Shown here in pieces: positions 1-7,216 of a stretch of DNA of 11,871 nt; positions within the stretch are counted from its first letter, which is position 1; every line of letters starts with the position of its first letter. This stretch comes from Campylobacter sp. UBA1713 (GTDB taxonomy: Bacteria; Campylobacterota; Campylobacteria; Campylobacterales; Campylobacteraceae). The notes beneath the pieces were generated by a model that saw only the letters and a list, made by a program, of their open reading frames with translations, did not search any database and was not told the origin of the DNA. Location of the stretch: the NCBI GenBank assembly GCA_002317305.1, contig DCIZ01000114.1:13690-25560 (forward strand), in the 5' to 3' direction. A program made the position numbers and the translations under genes.

Positions 1-140
1 CGAAGCGACCCGAAGAATCCCCTGCTTTTTGAGCGAGTAGAATCGTTAAATTCAAGAAAAAGTAAATTTACGAAATTCCGTTTTCCGTTTTCCGCACTCT
101 GCTTTCCGATGGCGGTTGTTTAAAAATTTCGCAAAACCTC
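1..140. other. left edge, no gene assigned
   Basis: A plus-strand frame is open from base 1 to a TAA at 121-123 (40 codons), but it has no start in the window and I recognise nothing in its translation. It may be the 3' end of an upstream gene or chance. The stretch also has a short TTTTCCG tandem repeat (81-87, 88-94). Confidence 0.3.
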
Positions 141-169
141 TTGACAAATTGGAATTTTTTTGCTAAAAT
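141..169 (+). promoter_or_regulatory. sigma-70 promoter of first tRNA-Thr(UGU)
   Basis: A perfect -35 TTGACA (141-146) is separated by 17 nt from the -10 TAAAAT (164-169), which is preceded by TGC, an extended -10. The tRNA begins 21 nt after the -10. Confidence 0.8.
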
Positions 170-190
170 ACGCCTTTCTTAAATTTTGGT

Positions 191-266
191 GCTGGTGTAG
201 CTCAGTTGGTAGAGCTACTGCCTTGTAAGCAGTAGGTCGGCGGTTCAAGTCCGTTCACCAGCTCCA
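191..266 (+). tRNA. tRNA-Thr(UGU), copy 1
   Basis: This is a 76-nt cloverleaf with encoded CCA. The anticodon stem ACTGC/GCAGT encloses the loop CTTGTAA with anticodon TGT, which reads ACA threonine codons. The T-loop GGTTCAAGTCC is normal. It is identical base for base to the copy at 467-542. It opens a tRNA cluster whose order (Thr-Tyr-Gly-Thr-tuf) matches the well-known E. coli thrU-tyrU-glyT-thrT-tufB operon, except that the first tRNA is doubled here. Confidence 0.97.
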
Positions 267-417
267 CTTTTTCTTTCTACTTTAAAATCACGAGTAAAAT
301 TATAACAAACATCTTTTTGTTTATTGCAGGACAAATAATTTGTCGGTTTTGCAAATTTGCATCTTGTTGTTTTCAAATATGCTCGGTTACAAAAATTTAG
401 GAATTTACAAAAAACCC

Positions 418-446
418 TTGACAAATGAAATTTTTTTGGCTATAAT
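418..446 (+). promoter_or_regulatory. sigma-70 promoter of second tRNA-Thr(UGU)
   Basis: A perfect -35 TTGACA (418-423), a 17-nt spacer and a perfect -10 TATAAT (441-446). It resembles the promoter of copy 1 beyond the consensus hexamers, with TTGACAAAT and a T-rich spacer in both, so it was probably duplicated together with the tRNA. Confidence 0.88.
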
Positions 447-466
447 ACGGGCTCATTTTTGGAGAC

Positions 467-542
467 GCTGGTGTAGCTCAGTTGGTAGAGCTACTGCCTT
501 GTAAGCAGTAGGTCGGCGGTTCAAGTCCGTTCACCAGCTCCA
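467..542 (+). tRNA. tRNA-Thr(UGU), copy 2
   Basis: A 76-nt gene with encoded CCA and anticodon TGT, identical to the copy at 191-266. It is followed at once by a T-run (CACTTTTTTT), which may reduce read-through. tRNA-Tyr, tRNA-Gly, tRNA-Thr(GGU) and tuf lie downstream on the same strand. Confidence 0.97.
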
Positions 543-601
543 CTTTTTTTGACAGTGTTTGACCAGATTAGTAAGTTTTATGTCAAAATATTTTTTGTTG
601 A

Positions 602-686
<85 letters not shown>

Positions 687-704
687 CTTACTAATTTTTT
701 TGAT

Positions 705-781
705 GCGGGAATAGCTCAGTTGGCTAGAGCATCAGCCTTCCAAGCTGAGGGTCGCGGGTTCGAGCCCCGTTTCCCGCTCCA
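705..781 (+). tRNA. tRNA-Gly(UCC)
   Basis: A 77-nt gene with encoded CCA. Acceptor arms GCGGGAA/TTCCCGC pair. The anticodon stem TCAGC/GCTGA encloses CTTCCAA with anticodon TCC, which reads GGA/GGG glycine codons. It starts 18 nt after tRNA-Tyr, so the two are probably one transcript. Confidence 0.97.
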
Positions 782-907
782 TCTTTTGACTGGGAGCTGT
801 ATCTTAAATTTACTCTATTGTTAAATTTAACCTAACAAAATTTATCCTAAGTCAAATTTTAGTTTTTTGTATTTTAATTTGTAACTTCCCTCCAACTCTG
901 TGTTTTT

Positions 908-982
908 GCTCATATAGCTCAGGGGCAGAGCACTTCCTTGGTAAGGAAGAGGTCGCGAGTTCAAATCTCGCTATGAGCTCCA
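908..982 (+). tRNA. tRNA-Thr(GGU)
   Basis: A 75-nt gene with encoded CCA. Acceptor arms GCTCATA/TATGAGC pair. The anticodon stem CTTCC/GGAAG encloses TTGGTAA with anticodon GGT, which reads ACC/ACU. It complements the UGU isoacceptors upstream and lies 56 nt before tuf, as thrT does before tufB in E. coli. The 126-bp gap before it holds a 12-bp palindrome (820-831) but no clear promoter. Confidence 0.97.
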
Positions 983-1038
983 TTTGGTTCGTTTTTACAA
1001 TTAAAATAAAATTTTTATTCTATACGGAGGATATCAGT

Positions 1039-2238
1039 ATGGCAAAAGAGAAATTTTCTCGAACAAAACCACACGTAAATATCGGAACTATCGGTCACGT
1101 TGACCATGGTAAGACTACTTTGACGGCTGCGATTTCAGCTGTTCTTTCACGAAAAGGTTTGGCAGAGTTGAAAGACTATGACAACATTGACAATGCTCCT
1201 GAAGAGAAAGAGCGTGGAATTACTATCGCAACTTCTCACATTGAGTATGAGACAGAGGCACGACACTATGCGCACGTTGATTGTCCGGGACACGCCGATT
1301 ATGTCAAAAACATGATCACTGGTGCGGCTCAGATGGATGGTGCGATCTTGGTTGTTTCAGCTGCTGATGGTCCGATGCCACAAACTAGAGAGCACATCTT
1401 GCTTTCTCGACAAGTCGGCGTTCCTTACATCGTTGTTTTCATGAACAAAGCGGACATGGTAGATGATGCGGAACTTTTGGAGCTTGTTGAGATGGAGATT
1501 CGTGAGCTTCTAAGCGAATATGACTTCCCAGGCGATGACACTCCTATCGTAAGCGGTTCAGCACTTCAAGCACTTGAAGAGGCGAAAGCGGGCAAAGATG
1601 GTGAGTGGTCAGAGAAGATCTTGAAGTTGATGTCAGAAGTAGATGCCTACATTCCAACACCTGTTCGTGCAACAGACAAAGAGTTCTTGATGCCTATCGA
1701 GGACGTTTTCTCTATCTCTGGTCGTGGAACAGTTGTAACAGGAAGAATCGAGAAAGGTGTTGTTAAAGTTGGCGACACTATTGAGATCGTGGGAATCAAA
1801 GATACACAAACTACAACAGTTACTGGCGTTGAGATGTTTAGAAAAGAGATGGATCAAGGCGAGGCTGGCGATAACGTAGGTGTTCTTTTGCGTGGAACAA
1901 AGAAAGAGGATGTTGAGCGCGGTATGGTTCTTGCTAAACCAAAATCAATCACTCCACACACTAAATTTGAGGGCGAGGTTTACGTCTTGACAAAAGAGGA
2001 AGGTGGACGACACACTCCATTCTTTAACAACTATCGACCGCAATTCTACGTCCGAACAACAGACGTTACAGGCTCTATCACTCTTCCAGCAGGAACAGAG
2101 ATGGTTATGCCGGGCGATAACTTGAAGATCACAGTTGAGCTCATTCACCCAGTTGCTTTGGAGGATGGAACTCGTTTTGCGATTCGAGAGGGCGGTAGAA
2201 CTGTAGGTTCTGGCGTTGTTACTAAGATCTTAGGATAA
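1039..2238 (+). CDS. tuf: elongation factor Tu
   Basis: EF-Tu is the GTPase that carries aminoacyl-tRNA to the ribosomal A site. The product is 399 aa, normal for the family. The G1 P-loop GHVDHGKT is at residues 19-26, the effector RGITIA near 59-64, G3 DCPGH at 81-85, G4 NKAD at 136-139 and G5 SGSA at 172-175. Domains II and III follow, ending [11 protein letters not shown]. The ATG at 1039 is chosen because GGAGG (1026-1030) sits 8 nt upstream and the protein then begins [10 protein letters not shown], as expected. The frame is open further upstream, but that part runs into tRNA-Thr(GGU). A weak promoter-like pair (TTTACA at 994, TATTCT at 1016) lies in the gap, so tuf may have its own start as well as tRNA-operon read-through. 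Confidence 0.98.
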   Translation: MAKEKFSRTKPHVNIGTIGHVDHGKTTLTAAISAVLSRKGLAELKDYDNIDNAPEEKERGITIATSHIEYETEARHYAHVDCPGHADYVKNMITGAAQMDGAILVVSAADGPMPQTREHILLSRQVGVPYIVVFMNKADMVDDAELLELVEMEIRELLSEYDFPGDDTPIVSGSALQALEEAKAGKDGEWSEKILKLMSEVDAYIPTPVRATDKEFLMPIEDVFSISGRGTVVTGRIEKGVVKVGDTIEIVGIKDTQTTTVTGVEMFRKEMDQGEAGDNVGVLLRGTKKEDVERGMVLAKPKSITPHTKFEGEVYVLTKEEGGRHTPFFNNYRPQFYVRTTDVTGSITLPAGTEMVMPGDNLKITVELIHPVALEDGTRFAIREGGRTVGSGVVTKILG

Positions 2239-2250
2239 GCTTTTTTTAAG

Positions 2251-2300
2251 GCACGTGATAAGGGAGCTTGCTTTTTGCTTTTGCTCCTTTTATCTCGTGC
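2251..2300 (+). promoter_or_regulatory. long stem-loop between tuf and rpmG
   Basis: An imperfect inverted repeat pairs 2251-2267 with 2283-2300: about 16 base pairs with one T-T mismatch and one bulged T, around a 15-nt loop. No T-run follows, so it does not look like an ordinary intrinsic terminator. It could be an RNA-processing or mRNA-stabilising structure that sets tuf and rpmG levels apart, or a Rho-related attenuator. Its role is inferred. Confidence 0.5.
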
Positions 2301-2328
2301 TAGAAAATTTGAATTTGAGGATTTAGAG

Positions 2329-2499
2329 ATGGCAAAAAATTCTAATGTTATTAAAGTTGGTTTGAAGTGTTCTGAGTGTGGTGATATTAACTACTCTACT
2401 ACTAAAAATGCTAAGAAAAAAGCAGAGAAGTTGGAGCTTAGAAAGTATTGTCCTAGACTTAAAAAACACACAGTTCACAAAGAGACAAAGTTAAAATAA
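2329..2499 (+). CDS. rpmG: 50S ribosomal protein L33
   Basis: L33 is a small protein of the large ribosomal subunit. The product is 56 aa, basic, with the L33 signature ([20 protein letters not shown]). It has three of the four zinc-ribbon cysteines (C14, C17, C41). The usual fourth position in the CPRLKKH segment is not cysteine; from memory this matches the Campylobacter/Helicobacter type of L33, so I do not treat it as damage. The ATG at 2329 follows GAGG (2317-2320) at 8-nt spacing. Upstream in-frame sequence lies in the stem-loop region and is not counted as coding. It lies between tuf and tRNA-Trp/secE, the standard order in this phylum. Confidence 0.95.
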   Translation: MAKNSNVIKVGLKCSECGDINYSTTKNAKKKAEKLELRKYCPRLKKHTVHKETKLK

Positions 2500-2509
2500 T
2501 TTTTAAAGT

Positions 2510-2585
2510 AGGGCAGTAGCTCCAATGGTAGAGCGCCGGATTCCAAATCCGATGGTTGGGGGTTCGAATCCCTCCTGCCCTGCCA
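2510..2585 (+). tRNA. tRNA-Trp(CCA)
   Basis: A 76-nt gene with encoded CCA. Acceptor arms AGGGCAG/CTGCCCT pair, the loop TTCCAAA carries anticodon CCA, and the T-arm GGGGGTTCGAATCCCTC is regular. The anticodon stem has one C-A mismatch at its outer pair. It lies 10 nt after rpmG and 17 nt before secE, so it is probably excised from the same transcript. Confidence 0.95.
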
Positions 2586-2602
2586 CTATTTAAGGTTATG
2601 TT

Positions 2603-2782
2603 ATGAGTAAAATTGTAAATGGTTTTAGAAACGCAAAAGCTGAGTTGGACAAAGTCATTTTTCCTACAAAAGAACAAGTTCGAAATGCATTTATAACGGT
2701 TATAAGCGTTGTTGTGATTATTTCGCTCTTTCTAGCTTTGGTTGATCTTGTTATGTCATTTAGTATTTCTAAATTTGTATAA
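2603..2782 (+). CDS. secE: preprotein translocase subunit SecE
   Basis: SecE clamps SecY in the inner-membrane translocation channel. The product is 59 aa, the short single-span form. An amphipathic N-terminal segment (residues 4-19) and the conserved FPTKEQVRNAF region (20-30) are followed by one hydrophobic span (about 31-54). The ATG at 2603 follows AAGG (2592-2595). Its TAA sits in AAGGA, the ribosome-binding site of nusG, so the two genes are tightly coupled. It lies between tRNA-Trp and nusG, the position it has in most bacteria. Confidence 0.95.
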   Translation: MSKIVNGFRNAKAELDKVIFPTKEQVRNAFITVISVVVIISLFLALVDLVMSFSISKFV

Positions 2783-2792
2783 GGATATTATA

Positions 2793-3320
2793 ATGGCTTA
2801 TAAATGGTATGCGATTCAGACTTATGCAGGTAGCGAGTTGTCGGTAAAACAAGCAGTCGAAAATTTAAAAGCAAATGGTTTTTTTGAGCAGATTGCCCAA
2901 GTTGTCGTTCCAACAGAAGATATTATTGATATCAAAAATGGTAAGCAAAAGGTTATTGAGCGGACACTATATTCTGGCTATGTCTTTGCTGAGTTGGATT
3001 TGACAAACGCTTTGTGGCAAAAGATTCAAGCACTTTCAAGAGTTTCTCGTTTTATCGGCGAAGCTAAAAAACCTGCCCCACTTAGCGAAAAAGATGTCAA
3101 GACGATTTTGGACAAGATCGAGAATCGTGCCGCACCAAAACCGAGGATTGATTTTGAAAATGGTGAGACGGTTAGGGTGATAGATGGACCATTTGCAAAT
3201 TTTAATGGAATAGTTGAAGAGTATGATATGATTCACGGTAAGTTAAAACTAAATGTTTCTATTTTTGGTAGAAGCACGCCTGTGGAAATTTTATACACAC
3301 AAGTTGAGAAGATTATTTAA
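2793..3320 (+). CDS. nusG: transcription termination/antitermination factor NusG
   Basis: NusG binds the RNA polymerase clamp, suppresses pausing, helps Rho termination and links transcription to translation. The product is 175 aa. The NGN domain begins with KWYAIQTYAGSE (residues 4-15) and includes GYVFAEL. The C-terminal KOW domain is seen in GETVRVIDGPFANFNGIV near residues 125-142. The ATG at 2793 follows AAGGA (2781-2785). An open extension upstream overlaps secE and is rejected. The stop is followed by GGAG and rplK 11 nt later, so secE, nusG, rplK and rplA form one operon. Confidence 0.97.
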   Translation: MAYKWYAIQTYAGSELSVKQAVENLKANGFFEQIAQVVVPTEDIIDIKNGKQKVIERTLYSGYVFAELDLTNALWQKIQALSRVSRFIGEAKKPAPLSEKDVKTILDKIENRAAPKPRIDFENGETVRVIDGPFANFNGIVEEYDMIHGKLKLNVSIFGRSTPVEILYTQVEKII

Positions 3321-3331
3321 GGAGATAGTTT

Positions 3332-3757
3332 ATGGCTAAGAAAGTTGTTGGCGAAATTAAACTTCAGATTGCTGCCGCAAAGGCAAACCCAAGCCCTCCT
3401 GTTGGTCCTGCTTTGGGTCAAAGAGGTGTCAATATTATGGAATTTTGTAAGGCTTTTAACGAGAGAACAAAAGATATGGCAGGTTTTAACATTCCTGTTG
3501 TTATCACTGTTTATGCAGACAAGAGTTTTACCTTTATCACAAAACAGCCACCTGCGACAGATTTGATCAAAAAAGCGGCAGGCGTTTCAAAAGGTGCTGA
3601 TAATCCTTTGAAAAATAAAGTTGGCACTCTTACAAAGGCTCAAATTTTGGAGATCGTTGATAAGAAGATCGCTGACATGAACACGAAGGACAGAGAGCAA
3701 GCGGCGAAGATCATCGCAGGTTCTGCTCGCTCAATGGGAATTACAGTTACTGAATAA
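3332..3757 (+). CDS. rplK: 50S ribosomal protein L11
   Basis: L11 forms the GTPase-associated centre with 23S rRNA and L10-L12, and is needed for RelA sensing of uncharged tRNA. The product is 141 aa, the normal length. The proline-rich N-terminal signature [20 protein letters not shown] spans residues 19-38, the [12 protein letters not shown] hinge follows, and the C-terminal rRNA-binding domain ends with [14 protein letters not shown] at 3321-3324 precedes the ATG by 7 nt. It is followed by rplA after 93 nt. Confidence 0.98.
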   Translation: MAKKVVGEIKLQIAAAKANPSPPVGPALGQRGVNIMEFCKAFNERTKDMAGFNIPVVITVYADKSFTFITKQPPATDLIKKAAGVSKGADNPLKNKVGTLTKAQILEIVDKKIADMNTKDREQAAKIIAGSARSMGITVTE

Positions 3758-3764
3758 TCTTTGA

Positions 3765-3826
3765 CCACTTAAGATTTAAAAAAGAGTGTTTCTGAAATTT
3801 AGTTTGGAGATGCTCCTAAGAAGTGG
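3765..3826 (+). promoter_or_regulatory. structured rplK-rplA spacer, possible L1-response site
   Basis: CCACTT (3765-3770) can pair with AAGTGG (3821-3826), and inside lies GGAG-ATG-CTCC (3806-3816). L1 is known to repress its own operon by binding mRNA that mimics its 23S site, usually ahead of rplK. Whether this spacer does the same is inference; it may only be a processing hairpin. Confidence 0.3.
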
Positions 3827-3850
3827 AAGCAAATTTATGCGGAGAGTATT

Positions 3851-4552
3851 ATGGCAAAAACTACAAAAAGATATGCAAAACTTTTGAAAAAGGTTGATGC
3901 AACAAAGATTTACAGCTTAGACGAAGCGGTAGAAGTCGTCAAAGGTTTGGCTTCGGCTAAATTTGACGAGACTTTGGAGATCGCAATGCAGCTAAATGTT
4001 GATCCTCGCCACGCTGACCAGATGGTTAGAGGTTCTGTTGTCCTTCCAGCTGGAACAGGCAAGAGTGTTCGTGTTGCTGTCATCGCAAAAGATGTAAAAG
4101 CAGACGAGGCAAAAGCAGCAGGCGCTGAGATTGTGGGTGCTGAAGATCTAGTAGATGAGATATCAAAAGGCAACTTTGACTTTGACGTTTTGATCGCAAC
4201 GCCAAATTTGATGGGACTTGTGGGTAAAGTAGGGCGACTTCTTGGACCAAAAGGCTTGATGCCAAATCCTAAAACTGGAACGGTTACGATGGATGTAGCA
4301 CAAGCGGTCAATAACGCAAAAAGCGGTCAGGTGAATTTCCGTGTAGACAAACAAGGAAATATTCACGCAGGTCTTGGCAAGGTTAGCTTTACAAAAGAGC
4401 AACTTTTGGAGAACATTAACGCTTTTGTAAAAACTATTAACAAGCACAAACCAGCGACTTCAAAGGGACGCTACATTAAGGGTGCAAAACTCTCTCTTAC
4501 TATGAGTCCATCTATAACTTTGGATTCACAAGAGCTACTTGATCTAAAATAA
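3851..4552 (+). CDS. rplA: 50S ribosomal protein L1
   Basis: L1 builds the mobile L1 stalk that helps release E-site tRNA, and in many bacteria it represses its own operon. The product is 233 aa, full length. Family motifs include the N-terminal [20 protein letters not shown], the [20 protein letters not shown] segment near the middle, and the C-terminal [22 protein letters not shown] at 3841-3845 precedes the ATG. In C. jejuni rplJ follows directly; here a strong terminator and a 3.5-kb insert come next. Confidence 0.98.
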   Translation: MAKTTKRYAKLLKKVDATKIYSLDEAVEVVKGLASAKFDETLEIAMQLNVDPRHADQMVRGSVVLPAGTGKSVRVAVIAKDVKADEAKAAGAEIVGAEDLVDEISKGNFDFDVLIATPNLMGLVGKVGRLLGPKGLMPNPKTGTVTMDVAQAVNNAKSGQVNFRVDKQGNIHAGLGKVSFTKEQLLENINAFVKTINKHKPATSKGRYIKGAKLSLTMSPSITLDSQELLDLK

Positions 4553-4560
4553 AAATCTGC

Positions 4561-4610
4561 TAAAAACACCTCTAAAATCAAGTCAAACTGGTTTTTTAGA
4601 GGTGTTTTTA
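4561..4610 (+). terminator. bidirectional-looking terminator after rplA
   Basis: A perfect 17-bp stem (4561-4577 with 4594-4610) encloses a 16-nt loop. The right arm ends in a T-run and the left arm starts TAAAAA, so it could terminate on either strand. Read on the minus strand from 4604 to 4574, it aligns with the left end of the mobile element at 7046-7216 (shared core CCAGTTTGRCTTGATTTT and then GTGTTTTTAGNAGATTTTT). The terminator and the element end appear homologous. Confidence 0.85.
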
Positions 4611-4772
4611 TAGTGTTTAAAAATTAGTCGCCGTTGGTCGTTGTTTCTCTTTTTGCTAACACAAAATTTGCTAGCATCAAAAAAGCAACTTTACATTACA
4701 AGCGTTTTTAGACGTCTTGGTATTTTTCGCGGGACTCCCCCGCACATCTTAAATTTATACAAGGTGGTCGCA

Positions 4773-6329
4773 GTGAAAAAGCTATTTACACTTTTTATTT
4801 TTTTATTTTTTGCGGTAAATTTCTCACACGCTGTGCAACCAACACAAGAGGCAACAACAAAGACTTCAAACGTTTCGCCTACAACTCCAACTTACACACC
4901 GCCAACGCCACAAGCACAAAAAAAACAAAACTGCAACACACGCAAATTTAGCCTACACATCACCAGTGCTGTAAGCACACTGGAGCTTTTTGAGCGACTC
5001 GCAAGAGAGTGTGGCTTTGGGCTAACTGTAGCAGATGACTACACACTGGCACGACTAAAAGCTCCACTTTACTCTACAAAATTAACAAATGTAAAACTAG
5101 ACGAGTTACTGAAAATTTTCATCACAAAAAACAATCTTTTTTACATAAAAGACAAAAAACACCTAACAATAGAAGGCACTAGAACAAAAAGCTTTAAGCT
5201 TGACTACATAAATTCTGTCCGAGAAGGGACATCCGTTACAAAAGCCTCAACCGACCAAGCACCAGTTCAGACGGGCACGAGCGGCACAAGCACGCAGGTT
5301 AGCACTAGTGCGCCTGCTAGCGAAAACGCCATCACTGTTACAGAAAAACTGGACTTTTGGAGTTCGCTCTCTACTGAACTCAAAAGCCTTCTTTCCTACA
5401 AAAACGCCTCGCTCATCATTAACCAGCCAGCAGGACTCATCACTGTTACTAGCACGCCAAAAGATCTTGTGCGTGTAGAAAACTACATATCAAATTTACA
5501 AAAACGACTAAAACAGCAGGTTTTGATAGAGGTCGCCATCATCTCCGTCGACTTCTCAAACGATGAGAGCAGAGGAGTGGACTGGAGTAAATTTGACCTA
5601 TCTTTTACGACACTTTTCAACGACGCAACGAGCCGTTTTTCGTTTGGTGGCACGAGTTCTAGCCTCTCACGAGCTAGCGGAGGCGGCACTTTTGTCGTAA
5701 ATGGTGGTAGCGGACTTAGTGTGGATGGCTTGTTAAATTTTTTGAGCTTAAGCGGTTACAGCAAACTTATCTCTACGCCTAGGGTTATGACACTTAACAA
5801 CCAGCAAGCGCTCATTAGTGTAGGCGAATTTGTAAATTATCGCATTAGTCAAGAGAGTTCGACCGACTCGGCTAGCACGACAAAAACGAGCGTTACTTAT
5901 AACCAATATTCACAATTTGTTGGTATTTTGTTAAATATATTGCCAAGCATTAGTGAAGATGGAAGCATCATGCTTCGCATTAATCCGAGTATTAGCACAT
6001 TTAAATATAATGAAGATAGGCTAAAACAGAGCCAAATTCGCGAGATAGCACCGGATACGATGCAAAAAAAGATATCGTCAGTTGTGGAGGTGCGTAGTGG
6101 CGACAGCGTAATTTTGGGCGGACTCATTACCAAAAACCACGCCATAGAGGAGAGTAGAGTGGCATTGATGGGTAGCATTCCGTTGCTCGGCTGGCTATTT
6201 CGTAGCAACAAAATGGTCGAAAAACGAAGTGAAGTTATCTTTGTCATCACGCCATATGTGATAAAAAACGGGCGAGCAGTTCTTGCAAAACAACAAGAAG
6301 TCGATGTGAAATATCCTGAATTTGATTAG
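4773..6329 (+). CDS. mshL: MshL/PilQ-type outer-membrane secretin
   Basis: A secretin forms the outer-membrane ring through which a type IV/MSHA-type pilus or type II substrates pass. The product is 518 aa from GTG 4773. Residues 1-20 are a signal peptide ending SHA. Residues 56-135 look like a secretin N-terminal (STN/N0) domain, 158-187 are a Ser/Thr-rich linker, and 195-245 (FWSSLSTELKSLL, AGLITVTSTPKDL) match the N1-like part of MshL. From about 245 to 510 is the secretin barrel, with RSGDSVILGGL and the hallmark GSIPLLGWLFR. The GTG at 4773 is chosen because it starts the signal peptide and follows AAGG (4761-4764). GTG 4764 is an alternative, and the open frame upstream to a TTG at 4641 is less likely. 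I am sure of secretin, less sure of MshL rather than PilQ/GspD. Confidence 0.88.
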   Translation: MKKLFTLFIFLFFAVNFSHAVQPTQEATTKTSNVSPTTPTYTPPTPQAQKKQNCNTRKFSLHITSAVSTLELFERLARECGFGLTVADDYTLARLKAPLYSTKLTNVKLDELLKIFITKNNLFYIKDKKHLTIEGTRTKSFKLDYINSVREGTSVTKASTDQAPVQTGTSGTSTQVSTSAPASENAITVTEKLDFWSSLSTELKSLLSYKNASLIINQPAGLITVTSTPKDLVRVENYISNLQKRLKQQVLIEVAIISVDFSNDESRGVDWSKFDLSFTTLFNDATSRFSFGGTSSSLSRASGGGTFVVNGGSGLSVDGLLNFLSLSGYSKLISTPRVMTLNNQQALISVGEFVNYRISQESSTDSASTTKTSVTYNQYSQFVGILLNILPSISEDGSIMLRINPSISTFKYNEDRLKQSQIREIAPDTMQKKISSVVEVRSGDSVILGGLITKNHAIEESRVALMGSIPLLGWLFRSNKMVEKRSEVIFVITPYVIKNGRAVLAKQQEVDVKYPEFD

Positions 6330-6365
6330 CATTTTGTCAAAATTCAAATTTAAAAAGGCGTTTTT

Positions 6366-6704
6366 GTGATAGGTGTAGATATGGTCAAAATTGAGCGAAT
6401 CGAAGGTGTTTTTAAGCGAAATGGCGAGCTTTTTTTGCGCCGTTTTTTGAGTGAAAACGAGCGTTTGCTTTTTAAAACTCCACAAAGCTGGGCAGGAGTT
6501 TGGGCGGCAAAAGAGGCGCTTAGCAAGGCGCTTGGGTGTGGAATAGGGGCGGAATTTTCGTTTTTAGATGTAGAACTTCGCAAAAACGAACGCGGACAGC
6601 CATTTTTTCACGCCATTTCGCCTAAATTTGAAAAACTCAAAAGTAGCGTTAGCATATCGCATGACGGCGGGTTTGCCATCGCAGTTGTAGCAGTCGAGCC
6701 GTAA
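6366..6704 (+). CDS. acpS: holo-[acyl-carrier-protein] synthase
   Basis: AcpS transfers the 4'-phosphopantetheine arm of CoA to a serine of acyl carrier protein, which activates it for fatty-acid synthesis in the cytoplasm. The product is 112 aa, close to the usual 115-125. The start IGVDMVKIERI holds the metal-binding aspartate (D5). FLSENE (about 27-32) and WAAKEALSKALG (47-58) hold the catalytic glutamate (E50). The SISHDGGFAIAVV end is typical. The start is GTG with AAGG (6355-6358) upstream, 36 nt after the secretin stop, so it is probably cotranscribed with it. A GCCGTAA heptamer repeat begins at its stop codon. Confidence 0.93.
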   Translation: MIGVDMVKIERIEGVFKRNGELFLRRFLSENERLLFKTPQSWAGVWAAKEALSKALGCGIGAEFSFLDVELRKNERGQPFFHAISPKFEKLKSSVSISHDGGFAIAVVAVEP

Positions 6705-6731
6705 CGTTAAGCCGTAAGCCGTAAGCCGTCA
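6698..6731 (+). repeat. GCCGTAA heptamer repeat at the acpS stop
   Basis: GCCGTAA occurs at 6698-6704 (it contains the acpS stop), 6711-6717 and 6718-6724, followed by a partial GCCGTCA. The first two copies are separated by CGTTAA. A change in copy number would not break acpS because the first copy already ends it. Confidence 0.7.
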
Positions 6732-7045
6732 AAGATGCAAACATAAGGAGCAGCCCATGAAAAACTCTTTACTTTTGTTACTTTTTGTTTTTGTTGTAAA
6801 TTTGTGTGCGGAGGTTTTTTACTTTCCGTTTGCAAAAATTTACACAAAAAGCGAGGTTGAAGTGGGCGAAGTGGTAGCGGTAAAAGCCAGCACAAAGCTT
6901 GCTACTGGCACTCGTGGCGTGCAGTTTGTCGAGTGTGTGGGCGGTGAATGTGAGGCGGTCGAGGCGGCAAACGACTTTCCCGTGAGCCATGTTAAATTTG
7001 CTAAAAGCGGTAAATTTACCATGCGTGTTGTGGTTTCAGAGTTTA

Positions 7046-7216
7046 GGGCATCTCTAAAAACCAGTTTGGCTTGATTTTTCGAAGTGTTTTTAGGAGATTT
7101 TTTTCTTAAAATGAGGAGAATACTGTCGTATTTGACGAATTTTAAGGTAAAAATATACAAAAACAAACGAAAAAGCAAGCCACCAAATTTACTTAAATGG
7201 TTTTTTAGAGGTGCCC
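7046..7216 (+). mobile_element. 171-bp non-autonomous IS (MITE) with inverted ends
   Basis: The left end GGGCATCTCTAAAAACCA (7046-7063) and the right end, read inward, GGGCACCTCTAAAAAACCA (7216-7198) are near-identical inverted repeats. Both flanks carry TTTA (7042-7045, 7217-7220), a 4-bp target duplication. There is no transposase inside. The ends match those beside the IS5-type transposase remnant at 11326-11634, so a full IS of that family may have moved it. The left end can also fold with GTTTTTAGGAGA (7086-7097) and is followed by seven Ts, a terminator-like hairpin. Confidence 0.82.
7051..7104 (+). terminator. terminator-like hairpin inside the MITE
   Basis: TCTCTAAAAAC (7051-7061) pairs with GTTTTTAGGAGA (7086-7097) with one bulge, and a T7 run follows (7098-7104). 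It would stop transcription just after the truncated reading frame ends at 7074. Confidence 0.55.

Noticed and set aside
973..1038. Upstream extension of tuf
   Set aside because: It overlaps tRNA-Thr(GGU). The ATG at 1039 has a clear GGAGG and gives the normal EF-Tu N-terminus.
2370..2460. L33 with a missing zinc cysteine as a novelty
   Set aside because: From memory, Campylobacter and Helicobacter L33 proteins show the same CPR pattern, so this looks normal for the lineage.
2459..2677. Minus-strand frame over rpmG, tRNA-Trp and secE
   Set aside because: It is antisense to three real genes; its protein-like look comes from the tRNA sequence.
3910..4311. 133-codon minus-strand frame inside rplA
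   Set aside because: It is a shadow of the rplA codon pattern without a start signal; likewise the antisense frames in rplJ, rplL and the secretin gene.
4729..4743. GCGGG/CCCGC hairpin before the secretin gene as a terminator or switch
   Set aside because: It has only five pairs and no T-run; it may affect the leader but nothing supports a specific role.
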